From Rhynchosporium graminicola (taxonomy: Eukaryota; Ascomycota; Leotiomycetes; Helotiales; Ploettnerulaceae), in contig FJUW01000007.1 of the NCBI GenBank assembly GCA_900074885.1, forward strand, positions 1,755,609 to 1,819,608: DNA of 64,000 nt, in the 5' to 3' direction. Shown piece after piece: positions 48,758 through 60,900 of this stretch. Position numbers and translations under genes: made by a program. The notes beneath the pieces are model-generated. The model did no database searches and was not told the DNA's origin. It worked only from the letters and a program-made list of their open reading frames with translations. The stretch's first letter is position 1. Each line of letters begins with the position of its first letter.

Positions 48758-49717
48758 GAAATACTCAGTATGCCTTAACGCACCTGTATCTTGCAAATTG
48801 CAGCCCGCTCCGCTCTGGACTAGATCCAAAGTGGCAGGAGGATCGTAGTGATGTATGCAGGGCTGATCTCGGATGCTTTCAGGCTGTTTTACTGTGGCCA
48901 TGGTGCATGGAAGCCGCACTCTATCAGTCCTCAAGAGAGTCGGATATGATTAAAACATGCTGGTGCCATAAAGCACACCAGCCCAGCATTGAGCTTATAC
49001 ATGCATCAGGCACTCACGCCACTTTGTGTAGTTATTTAAGCGAGTATCAATCATCCTGTACTAACACTCTTGTTCTTCATATCAATCACGAGGCTACACA
49101 ACATTTGAATGATTCTGTACACATACGATATTGCATCATTTTAGATCGATACCAGTAGAATACTTTCTCTGGCTCATCCCTTCCGAATCATGTTCGCTAC
49201 CTTAGAAGTACTGATGTTCACCCCTGCTCGTCATCTTTAGGCGATTCCTGTTAGTCAGGTACTTAGCAAGTTAAAGCGGCATGGCTATCTTCAAGTGTGA
49301 GACATATGTGCGCCTTGTGGCCTTATGACCCTGCAATCGTATCCTGAGAGTCGAGTCTTTCAACTGAGATAAGATTGTTCCAGGCCCATATTTCATATAC
49401 GGGGATGCCTTATACAGTCTGAAGTTATTATTCTCATTGGTATGATACTATGTGCTACAGGTCTTGTACGTATTACGTGCATGTTGCCACACCTAGCGCT
49501 TAGGTGACTATATCTACCTAGGCCGTTTGAAGAGGCATCCCCGTTCCCCACGTGTAAGGCCACTACTGTACGTATCAGCGGGCCACAGTGGGATCTACTG
49601 AAACGTTGAACAAAACTCATTACCTCCTTCACAGCCGTGGAAGTACAACAGAACATTCCTTCCCTATTGTTGAAGGAGATCACGCTTGCCTTCCTCTCGC
49701 TACTCGATATTCGAAAC

Positions 49718-51941
49718 ATGGCGTCTCCTAACTTCATGAGTCCTCCGGATTCCCCTGGGAATGCCACAGCACGTTCGCGAAAGTCTTCCACAGAACCCAA
49801 GAAGAGGACCAGTCAAGCGGAACAGAGAGGTATCCCAGGACGTCTGGCTTGCGATGTTTGCAGAGAGAGAAAAGTAAGATGTGATAGAGCAGATCCGAAG
49901 TGCAGCCGGTGCACACGCTTGGGATACCAATGTAGTTACCATGGAAGAACACGCACAAAGGCATCGCAAGCAGACTTGCCACGTCAACTAGCGGAGATAC
50001 AGAACAGATTGGGTGGGTTTCAAACAATTTCCAACGATCAACAAGAATGCTAATGTAACCTGTACAGCACAGGCAGAAGCCCAGCTCGCTGCGGCTCCTG
50101 AGCTTTCTCTAAGCGATCACTTCCCCTGGCAATCGGATTTAAGCTTCCAATCTTTCCAAGATTATGGGCTAGAGAAGGGTATGGGTATGCAGATCGACAT
50201 GCCTACATCAATTCAATTTCCTGATATGGCCATCACTTCTACGAGTCAAGATGAATTTGCACTAGCAAACTTCGACTGGTAGGCTACTCCAGGTATCTAT
50301 TTAGCGTGTGCTCTGAAACTAATTATGAGTCCTTTATAGGAAAGCGGTAGAAACACCGACTATAGAAACCAATGGACAAGCGACTACTCCCATAGATACC
50401 TCGAACAACATTTACGTGTCATTAGAAGTAGCGTCCCCGCCGTTGGTATCCAAGGGGGAGTTGCAACAGACTGCAGCATCGCCACACCCGAAAATACTCA
50501 AGGGCTGCGAAATTTCGGCAGAGCAAATGGCCTCCCTGTAAGTCACATGTCAATTGCCGAAGATCGTTTTTTACTAAGAACAATTTCAAGCCATGATAAT
50601 TACTTTGAACTTCTATATCCACATATGCCGATCTTGAGTAAGGAGAGGTTTTCATCGGAAAGAAGTTCTCCCAGGTCGAGTATCGAGCGGGGTCTTGATT
50701 ATGCCGTGGCGTTGGTCGGGGCACTTATAGAGCCCGATTCTCTGGGTTTGCAGAGAGCCTGTTACGGGATGGCACGTAAATTTGTAGAGATGTGCGAACA
50801 GGACGAAGAGGGTACCAACCTGACAAGTCTGGGTGTATTCCAAGCATTGTTATTCATCATCAGATATGAACTCACGGCCAAAAGATTTACACGGGCGTGG
50901 ATGACCTTAGGCCGAGCCGTCAGGCTTGCGACAATTTTGAACTTGAACGAAATGGATAGGCCTCCAGTAAATTTCAGAGGCCAGTCGGAGTTACAGCAGC
51001 TGCTGCCAGAAACACAAGACCCCTCAATCTTAGAGGAGCGCCGGCGTTCGTTGTGGGTCTTGTACATATTTGAGGGATATGCAAGTACTAGAACTGGGCT
51101 CCCTTGTCAGCTCCAAGATAATCAGGTGAGCGCCTTCAATGATCCCCCCAAAATACCTTGGAACTAATGTATAGTTAGATAATTGCTTGTTTGCCATCTC
51201 CAGGCTCGCTAGACGATGGTTTCCAGCCGCTATCTATGCCTTTCCTAAGCGAGACCACCACCTTGCAGGGAATACCTCACATTTCAAACTTCGCTGGAAT
51301 AGTGTTAATGATTTCACTTGCACGCAAAAGTTACGAACATGGAAGAGGGCAGAGCGAAGGGTACTGGGATCGACACTACAGGCTTGTGAGGCTCCTCAAT
51401 GAGCGGACTTCATCTTTGAGCATCCATCTTACCGCGAAAACGGTGCAAGAGGATATTGTCGCCTTTTCGTTGTATTTGAATCTTTGTGCTATAGAGATTT
51501 ACCTTCACGAAGCAGCAATCGACGAAGTTATGAGAGAAAATCTACCGAAGTTAGTTGCGGATGAGAGTAGGAAGCGTTCCGGAGCAGCGGCATTCAAGAT
51601 CGCAAGCGCAGTGCGGATGAATTGGCCGGCGTTTAGGTCCAAGGTAAAAGACTACCCATGAAAAGCACGTCCTCGGCTGATGACAATAGCACGACATGTT
51701 CACCTTGCAAGGCAGTTTCATAGGCTGGGCGTTAGTCATGGGAATAAAAGCGCTCACACGGCACCTATTAGATGTAGAGGATGGCGTATCAAATGGTGCT
51801 GCCGACTCGCTGCGGTTACTTATCCCTGCAATAGACCAGCTGGAGGACGAAAATGGACATTGGCATTCTTCCATTGCCGGCGCTTCTGGGATACTAAGGA
51901 CTTGGGATGAGAGACACAGCGGCTTCCATATGGGTGAATAA
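49718..51941 (+). CDS. Zn2Cys6 transcription factor, probable pathway regulator
   Basis: Nuclear fungal transcription factor. Model: exons 49718-50012, 50068-50278, 50340-50537, 50591-51125, 51179-51643 and 51690-51941, 1956 nt, 651 aa; all introns are 46-61 bp GT-AG and phase is kept. The zinc cluster is complete near residues 45-72: CDVCRERKVRCDRADPKC, then SRCTRLGYQC, giving six cysteines. The middle homology (fungal-specific TF) domain runs from about HDNYFELLYPHMPIL through TLGRAVRLATILNL and the RRRSLWVLYIFEGY motif. The predicted splice before HDNYFELL removes an in-frame ATG that would mimic a separate gene. It lies beside an MFS exporter, a monooxygenase and a PKS, the standard place for a pathway-specific activator. 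Targets are not shown; the recurring CGGCCG is a candidate site. No CGGCCG was seen in its own promoter. Confidence 0.85.
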
Positions 51942-52319
51942 GCGAGATCATCAAGAATCCGGGAGTAGAACGCGCATAGACTGCGATAGATTACACTACA
52001 GGAAGATTTTTTAGACAAACTTTTTATTTTTTGGATCCGAATTCAATGGATTGTAGTTCGGAATGATACTCATAGCTCAACTGAGCTTACCCTTCTGGAT
52101 CAGTGTCTAAATCCGCTTAGATTTGCTCCAGTTATAACTTGACCGAACATGCTAAGAAGTGGCCTCACTATACGTACATCTGATCAGTGTCAACAGCTAT
52201 TGCCGATATCCACAGCTAGATTGAATTGGCAAATTGATTTACACAATGTCACCTATCTACACGATAATACAGGAAGAAAATTGATAATAGCACCGAGTAC
52301 AGCTGTAAATTGCACGCGC

Positions 52320-54413
52320 TCACTTAATCCTATGACCCCTATGCTCTCCCGCTCGTCTTTTAGACGTCTTTGAAATGACGCTATTATTTAACTTGTTCAT
52401 CTGATCAATAATCAATGGATTCCAATATCTTGATCGGGCCCCCGAAAGATGTTGACCAAAGGATTTGCCGTATAGTATCACATGGAGCTTGGAGTGCCAG
52501 TAAGCGAAAGCTTCGTTTTCTACGGTACATATGTCAGTAAAAGTGCCCGGCTGTACATGGAAGGGTCTACTTGCCCAGAGGAATCCTGAGGCCAAGAAAC
52601 TCAGAGCACCGCCAACGGTGAAGAACAACCAGACATTACTCATAGCACTCGTAATCTCGGGGATGACCAACAATTTCTCGGCTGCTGAGAGGTTCTTATA
52701 TGTTTGACTGCTGGTGCCTGCGATCAAGTCTGCAATATCTGCTGGCGATTGGTTGGGCAACACCGGGCGTATGTTCTGTAGAGATAGATTCTGGTAGAGG
52801 GTACCAGAAATAGCGAGGAACACTGTCATACCTAGATCTTGGGCTACAATCAGGGCACAATTAGCCATCTGATCGATCTTATCATACTCAGCAATTTGAA
52901 CTTACCTATAGACATGGCCCCCACTGCATTCGCAATCTCCGAAACTGGAACGAGGGATTGGACGATTGCGAACCCGGCGACCAAATAACATCCAGACCCA
53001 GCACCAACAAGAATTGTGTAACCGTAGATGTTGGATGTAGAAGTGTTGACATCGACTGAATACATACAAGCAGAACCGATGAGGACAAGCGCACTGCCAG
53101 CAACGTACCATGGCGTAACGTAGCCGAACTTTGGCATCAATCCTCCATTGATCATTGAAAAAAATACCATGGCGAATATGAACGGAAGCAGGCGGACTCC
53201 TGCATCAAGAGGACCGTCGTCCTAGATTCAGATTAGTCAAATATCTTCAGAGCAACCTTGTCCACTCACTCGGAGAAATTGGAAAAACAAAGGTATGTAG
53301 TAGGTCATTGTCAGCATTATTCCAGAGACCAAAAATACTTGAAGTTGCAAGTTGAAGAGGATTGGTTGCGTGAGAAAATGAGCAGGGTAAAGTCTGTCCG
53401 CAAGCGACACCCCAGGATGATAAATGGTAACAGCGATTGTAACCAGCAAGAGGACCCCTGTCATCGTCCAAAGAATAATCTCTTGCTTTGAATGCCAATC
53501 GTAAGTGGTGCCTCCAAAGCTGACTGCCATTGTGAAGCATGTGGCACCTGCGAGAAAGACCGCGGTCGAAATCCAGTCTATCATCTTGAGCTTTTCCGCG
53601 AGGGTTTTGCCCGGCCGAGGGTCGACATTTGGAAACAAAAGGAGATATGCAGGTGCAAATACTGCTCCGATGACGAGATTGATGTAAAAGGCCTGAAATT
53701 TTCAATGTGAGCATACTTTTATCTCGACTCACAAGAACCGATTGTTAGCTTACCCATCGCCAAGTCGCACTGCTGATTGCGAATGCTCCGCCCACCACAG
53801 GTCCCAGAACGCTACCCAGGCCCCATAGGATAGCGATACCAGACATATACATCGGTCTCTCTTTCATAGTAGTCGAAACTGCTATGTATGTCAGGCAGCC
53901 AGAATGCATACCACAACCACCAACTCCGGCAATGACTCGACCTATAATGAGTAATGTCATACTGTTTGCTGCACCGCAGATAGCGCTTCCAACTTCGAAC
54001 AACAGGATGTTGAATATGTAGACCCATTTGATATTAAAAACGCCATATGCTTTGCCCCACGGAAGAATAGTCATTGTGCCAAGGCCGAATCCTACTCCAA
54101 TCCATGGGAGTAACTCGACATGGCCAAATGCTTCGAGTATTGAAGGTTGTATATCAGCGACCTGGTATTGCCGTCAGGGGAGATTCTTTTTGCCAGGACA
54201 TTAAAGATCACTTACAATAGTATTATCGAGGGCGAAAAGAAAGGTTGTTGATAGCATAGAGCAGTATGCACATATCCATCGCCAGCCCTGAATAGAACGA
54301 GGACTTTTCTCATCTGGGCCATCCGAATCGCCAGCTGCGGGCCAGGATGTGTCTTCTGCTCGCATCCTAAGCTCAGTATCATTTTCTACGACTGAGGAAC
54401 TTTTTTCGGCCAT
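52320..54413 (-). CDS. MFS exporter, DHA14 drug/toxin efflux type
   Basis: Plasma-membrane efflux pump of the 14-helix DHA2 subfamily, probably exporting the cluster product or giving self-protection. Model on the minus strand: exons 54413-54216, 54161-53754, 53692-53270, 53221-52906 and 52843-52320, 622 aa. Marks: FALDNTIV in TM1 (motif D1-like), LLIIGRVIAGVGGCGMHSG, AILWGLGSVLGPVVGGAF (motif C) and LYPAHFLTQPILFNL. The N-terminal ~45 residues are acidic and hydrophilic (MAEKSSSVVENDTEL). The alternative upstream ATG at 54482 gives a less typical hydrophobic leader. The last ~80 residues are unusually long and hydrophilic, so the 3' end may hold an unrecognised intron. It is convergent with the Zn2Cys6 gene, with 378 bp between stops. 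A CGGCCG site lies ~430 bp upstream. Confidence 0.85.
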
Positions 54414-55221
54414 GGCTCCAGAATTGACACGACTTGGAGTCTCGAAGACAAGGGTGATACTTTGCACCAGAGATAGTTCCAAGCAGGTATAATATACTGA
54501 TGGGATTGGTTCTCCTGTAGAAACGACTGCCTGAAGAACGACTCGAATGATAGGCTTCGATTTTGGTGGCGCAGGTTATATTGAATCAAAGACAGCATCC
54601 AGAATGTATGAGTGAGTTAAGAATGCAGCTGAAAGATCTTCCTCGCCATAAATGACTTGCAGATCTTTGGTTAGACCATGTTGGATCAGAAGGAAAGAAG
54701 CCCAACACTTCAACAGTGATGTAGCTTTTTGACGAATAGGATTCCTTGCTCGGTAATGAGGAACAGAGGCCTAGGATACTTTGGAGGTGTTGGCTAGCCC
54801 GAGTTGCGCAGTGGGTTGAGGGATCGGACAATAGCTGGGGAAGAACGGCCGCACTTCTCCGTCTCTGCCCAATCAGATGGGTCCAACCGATTAACCGACC
54901 TGGGACTTGCCTTAGCGAATATAGGTAAATTAAGCGATTTCAGACTAAGCCAACGTCAACATCGAAGGTGCCAGCCACTATTCCGAATATACTGCCATAT
55001 AGCCATGGCATTTGGTGTTAAAGTTATCGACGAATATAGAGAGAAATTAGGAATTTCAAGGTCAAATCATACAGAAAGCGATTGAGATAGACTAGATTTG
55101 AACAATGTTATTTCGTCATCCTGGAACTCTACATGACTGCCTCACATTTCCCTTCGATGTTGATAGACTACCAGGATTCCACTTAAAGTCCATAATTCAC
55201 ATATTCTGACGTCTAACAGTC
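54414..55221. other. intergenic region with exporter promoter
   Basis: Upstream of the MFS exporter and downstream of the monooxygenase. Contains CGGCCG at 54846. No gene supported. Confidence 0.45.
54846..54851. promoter_or_regulatory. CGGCCG site upstream of the MFS exporter
   Basis: CGGCCG (context GAACGGCCGCAC) ~430 bp upstream of the exporter ATG; the same hexamer as in the other cluster promoters. Function inferred only. Confidence 0.3.
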
Positions 55222-57284
55222 TCAGCATTCTATGGACACGCGTGCGCGATCTTTCCTCGCTGCGAGGAATTCAGAAATCACCCCCGAGTAGTCTTGGGGA
55301 CTATACGGCATGAGCATCTCGGAGATGGGGTTACTTTTTCGATTGGTCTTCAATTTAAGATCTCTCATGAGGGTATCGATATACTAAGCAGGGCATGACT
55401 TAGTAAAATTCTACGGTGCAGAAATGAAGGGATCTTTGACGTACAGATAGATAATCGTAAATGAAGTATGCATGCTTCTTCCCTTGCTCAAGATAGCGCT
55501 TTCGAGTCCATGCGTTGAAAGTAGCAGCTTCCTGCTCCATTACTTCCTGACTAGGAACATCAAGAAGCCCCAACATAAACGCTGCGCCCCACAGTGCCCT
55601 ACACCACTCAACTGTCAGCGATCATTCAAAGATTTTTGCCTCTAGAGGATGAGGGGAGAATAAGGCAGTTGCCATAGAAGGTTATCACTGGACACAGGGA
55701 GATAATACGTGAGAAAAAGAAGGGACTTGCTGTATCTCGCCAGTCAAGGGCGTAAACACCGAATGAATGAGGCCAGGGAAGAGTATCGAACGATCTCCCT
55801 TCGCAGCCAGATGGGGAACAATGAGACGACGGTAATGTCTGCTTGGTCCATGGGAGGACTTTTGAGTGGCTTTGCTATAGAATTCAGGGGCATTTTTCAA
55901 GAAGGGTAAGCGTTCGTTGACTTGCTCCTCAGCAATGGCGTCGAGCTTCGTCCATTTTGATACCTTGTCAGAGTCGTAGTAAAGTCCGCATTCTTCTTGG
56001 AGCTCCTTGCTGAATGCCTTATAGCCTTTATCAAAACCCGTGCAGAGAACAACAAAGTCTGTTTGAACCGACCGTCCATTTTTCAGGTTGACGACGTCTT
56101 GGTGTGAAAAGCTCTCGACTTCTGTTTTGTGTATTGTAACGTCTCCAGCATGAAACACCTTCCAGTAATCGGGCACGCTCGCAATACCAACACCGCCACT
56201 ACCCCAGAACATCCTGCACACGTGTTAGTATTCATCTCGTCTGAGAGAGAAGGAACAAATACCCGTAACCGTCCGGCTTAGGCCTGAGTTTTTCAGCTTC
56301 CTCGCTCTGGGAGTAGCCTGCGTGGTGTGCTGAGAGGTATGTCGCTGTACGCCAATATGCCCTTGTAAGGGCTCTTCCTGGTAGGGACTTCTGCAAGAAG
56401 CTATACCAGAACCCAGAGGTGTTCATGATACTTGGACTGAAACTAGCTGCCATTCTCGTAGAAACGTGGTTGACTGTGTTCCACAATCCCAGGAATGTTG
56501 GTGCCGAAATTGAGAGGGGTCCAGAGGCGCTGTCTCTCATGATCCAATCCACCTTCTTGCCAGCCTTGAGAAGAAGAAAGACAGTGTCAAAAGATGACTT
56601 TGCTCCTCCAATTACTGTAGCTCGGGTGACTGTTTTTTGAATAAACTCAAGGTGGCGACCAACATGCTGAGAGTGAACTATAGGCTTGACAAAATTGTCT
56701 TGAGGCCAAGAAGGTACAATTGCGCTCGATGTAGGGCCCGTTGCGTATATCAACTTTGCACAAGTAATATCCGGTCCCGAGCTTGTTTCCAAGCTCCAGC
56801 CTCCACAATCAGCAATTTTTTCGACTTTTACGACATTTGTCTGCAGTCGAGTCCGGCGGGTCAAATCATGATCCCTAGCAAAACTGACTAGATAATCCTG
56901 AACCGTCCATCCGGGTATATAACCATCACCAGATATTCCCTCTTTTTTCATAGGATAGAAAGAATACTCGAACAAGGGGTGGCTGATTTGAGCATAGAGA
57001 TTTGGATAAATCTTCTCCTTGCTCCAAGAGCCCCCAATCGTGAGTCCATCGTCGACGATGAGAAGATGAGCCGTCGGCGAAAGCTCTAGATAGGTTCTTG
57101 CTGCAATCAGACCGTTCCATCCTGGAATTTGTGCCATCAGTAAAGCGAAAACCCAAAACTACAAGCTTGCAAGACACACTAGCGAAAAGCTCCCAGTCGT
57201 CCTGATGCAGGGAATCGGCAGGGGAATCGGCTTACCGGCGCCCACCACGACGACATCAAAATGGTCCACGATTCTTCCCGGCAT
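55222..57284 (-). CDS. FAD/NAD(P)-binding flavin monooxygenase (FMO-like)
   Basis: Class B-like flavin monooxygenase, a likely tailoring oxygenase of the adjacent PKS. Model on the minus strand: exons 57284-57236, 57121-56263, 56213-55731, 55598-55445 and 55383-55222, 568 aa. The third intron uses a GC donor (GCAAGT...GTGTAG); only this splice gives the smooth LTGEIQALWGAAFMLGLLD. The last intron has a TACTAA branch site and leads to the conserved tail DTLMRDL...ISEMLMPYSPQDYSGVISEF. Motifs: VVVVGAGWNGL (FAD Rossmann, split by intron 1), GGSWSKEKIYP, ATVIGGAKSSFD (NADPH Rossmann) and VVLCTGFDKG. Gene finders that reject GC donors would end the protein early, near 55685. It shares a 677 bp divergent promoter with the PKS. 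An in-frame ATG at 57368 is possible but less likely. Confidence 0.86.
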
Positions 57285-57961
57285 TGTATCTTTCCAAGCT
57301 CTTTGCTGGGGCCTTTCTCTATAGGACTTTCTGGATGCAGCTGGGGAAAAGGCCAGGAGGTCGTTCAAATTTTTTTGATTAAGAAAAATTACACATCAGA
57401 TGCTTAGTCTCGACATTGAGCACCATCAAATTCATCCCTCAGATATCAAGTCGGCCGTTGACAATTATCAAAGGCGAATGGAGTTTTTTTTTTGAGCGGA
57501 GATAGTATCGCGGAATGCATTTTCGGAAAACTAATGGTGCGGCCGATGACACCCCGACATGGGGAAGACCACGAACAGTGCAAGGCCCACAGGATTGACT
57601 GACAGACAGAATTGACAGGCAAATTGATGAAATATTTCTCGCCGCACTTCGGAAGGGATACCCAGAACATTTTCTGTCGACATGTCCGATGATTTCCGCC
57701 GGTACCTTCTACGTGCGGAGGTGTCGAGCTCCAGAGGCCGTGTTGCCCGACCTGCCTCAAAAGGTACTGGTAACTGTGCGGCTTTCAACGCCGATACTGC
57801 ATTACTCTAAAGAGCTCAAGTATAAAGAACAAGTCCTGAGAAGTTGATGAATATATGAACTAAACTGAATGATTATCGATTGTGTCTGGTGCATTCTATC
57901 ATTTGTTTTGGAATCACTCGCGTATTCTTGGTCAACTGTGTTTTAGCCTGTAGCAGTCACG
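57285..57961. promoter_or_regulatory. divergent promoter of monooxygenase and PKS
   Basis: This 677 bp region between the two ATGs has no gene. It contains two CGGCCG hexamers, at 57452 (AAGTCGGCCGTTG) and 57540 (GTGCGGCCGATG). Extended to 7 bp, they read TCGGCCG and its reverse complement CGGCCGA, i.e. the same site in opposite orientations 88 bp apart. One regulator could drive both genes from here; this is inference. Confidence 0.5.
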
Positions 57962-60900
57962 ATGCCATACCTCCGAGATGGTTCATCGTCCAGCTCCTCT
58001 GATTCTGAGTCTACTGGCTACCCGGAGATCAAAGTGACTCAGCGTATCGTAAGGGACGCGGACTATGCAGGAACGTCTTTCGAGGGGTGTACAGAGAAGC
58101 CTCTCAGCGAGCAACTGGAGCCAATTGCTGTCATTGGAATGGGTAAGTGGCGATGCGAATTCATCGATCAAGTACTTGTTGACTGACTTCTTACCAGGGT
58201 GTCGCCTTCCAGGAGACATTAAGGCTCCTTCGGAATTCTGGAAGATGATGTATAACAAAGAGACAGGCCAAACCCCCAGGGTCCCAAGTTCCAGGTTCAA
58301 TATAGATGCACATTTCCACAGCAACAACGATAGACCAGGAAGTTTTGGTGTCTTGGGAGGATATTTTCTTCAAGAAACGCTCCAAGAATTCGATCCAACA
58401 TTCTTTGGGATCACACCAATCGAGGCGATGGTAAGCACGCGCGATCAGTCTCGGTCTACTAGTTGAACGATGTTAATTTATCAAATTCTAGTGGATGGAT
58501 CCTCAACAGCGAAAACTTCTCGAGGTCGTATACGAGGCCTTCGAATCGGCGGGCGCAACGTTGGACGACATATCCGGAACAACCACAGCTGTCTTTGTTG
58601 CAAGCTTCACAGCAGATTTCCAGCAAATGGCATTCAAAGAACCCGCTTTCAGACACAGCTTAGCAGCAACAGGAGTCGATCCAGGTATTATCAGCAACCG
58701 TATCAGCCATGTTTTCAATCTGAACGGGCCCAGTATTGTCGTCAATACAGCTTGCTCGTCTTCAGTATACGCTATACATAATGCCTGCAATGCCTTAAGG
58801 AATAAAGAGTGCACGGCTGCTGTGGTTGGAGGCGTCAACTTAGTTCTCACCGTCGATCAACACATGAATACTGCTAAGCTCGGGGTACTTTCGCCGACGT
58901 CTACATGTCACACTTTTGACGCTTCCGCCGATGGATACGGCCGAGCTGAAGGAGTTGGTGCCGTGTACCTCAAAACTTTGTCAGATGCTATCCGCGATGG
59001 TGACCCAATTCGAGGACTTATCCGATCTAGCGCCACCAATAACAACGGCAAAGTCCCAGCCGTTGGTATCACTCATCCCAACTTGAACGGCCAAGCGAAT
59101 GTCATACGCAAAGCTTATGAGCGAGGCGGACTACTCGACCCGCGACTGACCGGCTACTTCGAGTGTCACGGCACAGGAACAGCTGTAGGCGATCCTCTTG
59201 AAGTACGAGCCGTTGCCAATGCTATGAACGCCCAACGAATGGACGAAGACGGACCACTGCTTATTGGAGCCGTTAAAACCAATATTGGACACAGCGAGGC
59301 AGCCAGCGGCTTGTCTGCAGTCATCAAAGCAATATTGAGCGTGGAACGTGGTGTTGTCCTGCCTACACGAGGAGTCACAAACCCTACACCAGCAATTGAT
59401 TGGAAAGGATGGAAGGTTCAAGTTCCCAATGAGCCAACTCCGTTTCCTCCTCAGCTACCAGTGAAGCGTGTTAGTGTTAATTCTTTTGGTTACGGTGGCA
59501 CAAACGCCCATATCATTGTCGAGAGTGCCGACTCATTGCTCTTTGAACCCCAGTCATATAAATACCTTGGCTCTAAAGGGGCCTCAAGAACCAGGATTCC
59601 TCGAGGGGCGTTCCACCGAAACCGACCCTTTCTTCTCCCATTCTCAGCACACGACAAATCAACTTTGAAGCGCAACATCGAGGCGTATGGTAGTGTCGCC
59701 AGAAGCTACGACCTATTGGATCTCTCTTACACTTTGTCCAGGCGCCGGACACAGTTTCCAAGCAGAGGCATGGTAGTTGCTAGCCATGCGAGCCTGGATA
59801 GCGCCTTCAAAGAGGGACTCCCAGAATTCATGTTCGCGGACAAGAAAAAGACGCCAACACTGGGGTTCGTTTTCACTGGACAGGGCGCGCAATGGGCAAA
59901 AATGGGATCAGAGCTCATGCTTTACTATCCAAGCTTTTTGAAGAGCATTCGGGAACTCGACATGGCACTCGAGGATTTGGTCGATCCACCAGATTGGACA
60001 CTTGAGGACGCTTTGAATGAAGATGCCAAAACTTCTCGAGTCAACGAGGCCGAGTTTTCGCAGCCAATGTGCACAGCAATCCAGATAGCGCTTGTTCAAC
60101 TTTTGCAACAATGGGGTATTATTCCCTCGGTCACTGTTGGTCACTCGTCGGGAGAGATTGCTGCCGCATTTGCTGCAGGTCTCGTCTCTGCATCGCAAGC
60201 GATCACTCTTGCTTACTATCGCGGAAAGGTTGTGAAGGATATAAACACCAACGGCGCTATGCTGGCAGTTGGTCTCGGAGCTGAAGCAGTCTCCAGATAT
60301 CTTGAAAATTTGAATGGCGAGATAACGATCGCTTGTCACAACTCACCAGCCGGTGTTACCCTCAGCGGTAACGCCGATGCTCTCCAGAGCTTACAGCAAG
60401 TCTTCACTGATGAGAATGTCTTTGCTAGACTCGTTAAGACAGATGGCAAAGCATATCATTCCCTTCACATGCAGCCTGCAGCTGCAAAATATGAGGCTGC
60501 GCTTGTTGGAGCAGGTCTTTGCATGAAGCGAGACCCTCTCGCCCTATCCACTTGCAAAATGGTTTCTTCCGTGACCAATTCCATCCTTTCAGAGGACACC
60601 GTCCTAGATGCCGCGTACTGGAGCGCCAATCTTCTGAGCCCCGTCCTTTTCAACCAAGCTGTGCAGACTATTGCAACAAGCCCTGAGCTCTCCAAAATCG
60701 ATATGCTCATCGAAATCGGACCACACTCGGCGATGTCCGGCCCAATCAGACAAATTAAGGAGAAGTACAGCTTTGAAAAACTTCAATACCTCCCATCCTT
60801 GATCAGAGGAACGGACTCTGCCTTTTCACTTCTGAAGCTCGCTGGGGAATTATTCTTGAGGGATTATTCACTAGATATGGAACGCATTACTGCAGTGGAG

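Larger units (their letters stand above)
47503..49717. other. repeat-rich gap between the two halves of the metabolite gene group
   Basis: No intact gene found. It contains two copies of the palindromic MITE-like element (47757-47871 and 48641-48757) and a G-run (47874-47891). Short frames here, for example 48234-48416, have no recognisable domain. The last few hundred bases are the promoter of the Zn2Cys6 regulator. Confidence 0.5.

Noticed and set aside
50547..51167. Separate gene starting at the ATG at 50547
   Set aside because: This ATG lies in an intron (50538-50590) of the Zn2Cys6 regulator; splicing gives a continuous 651-residue protein.
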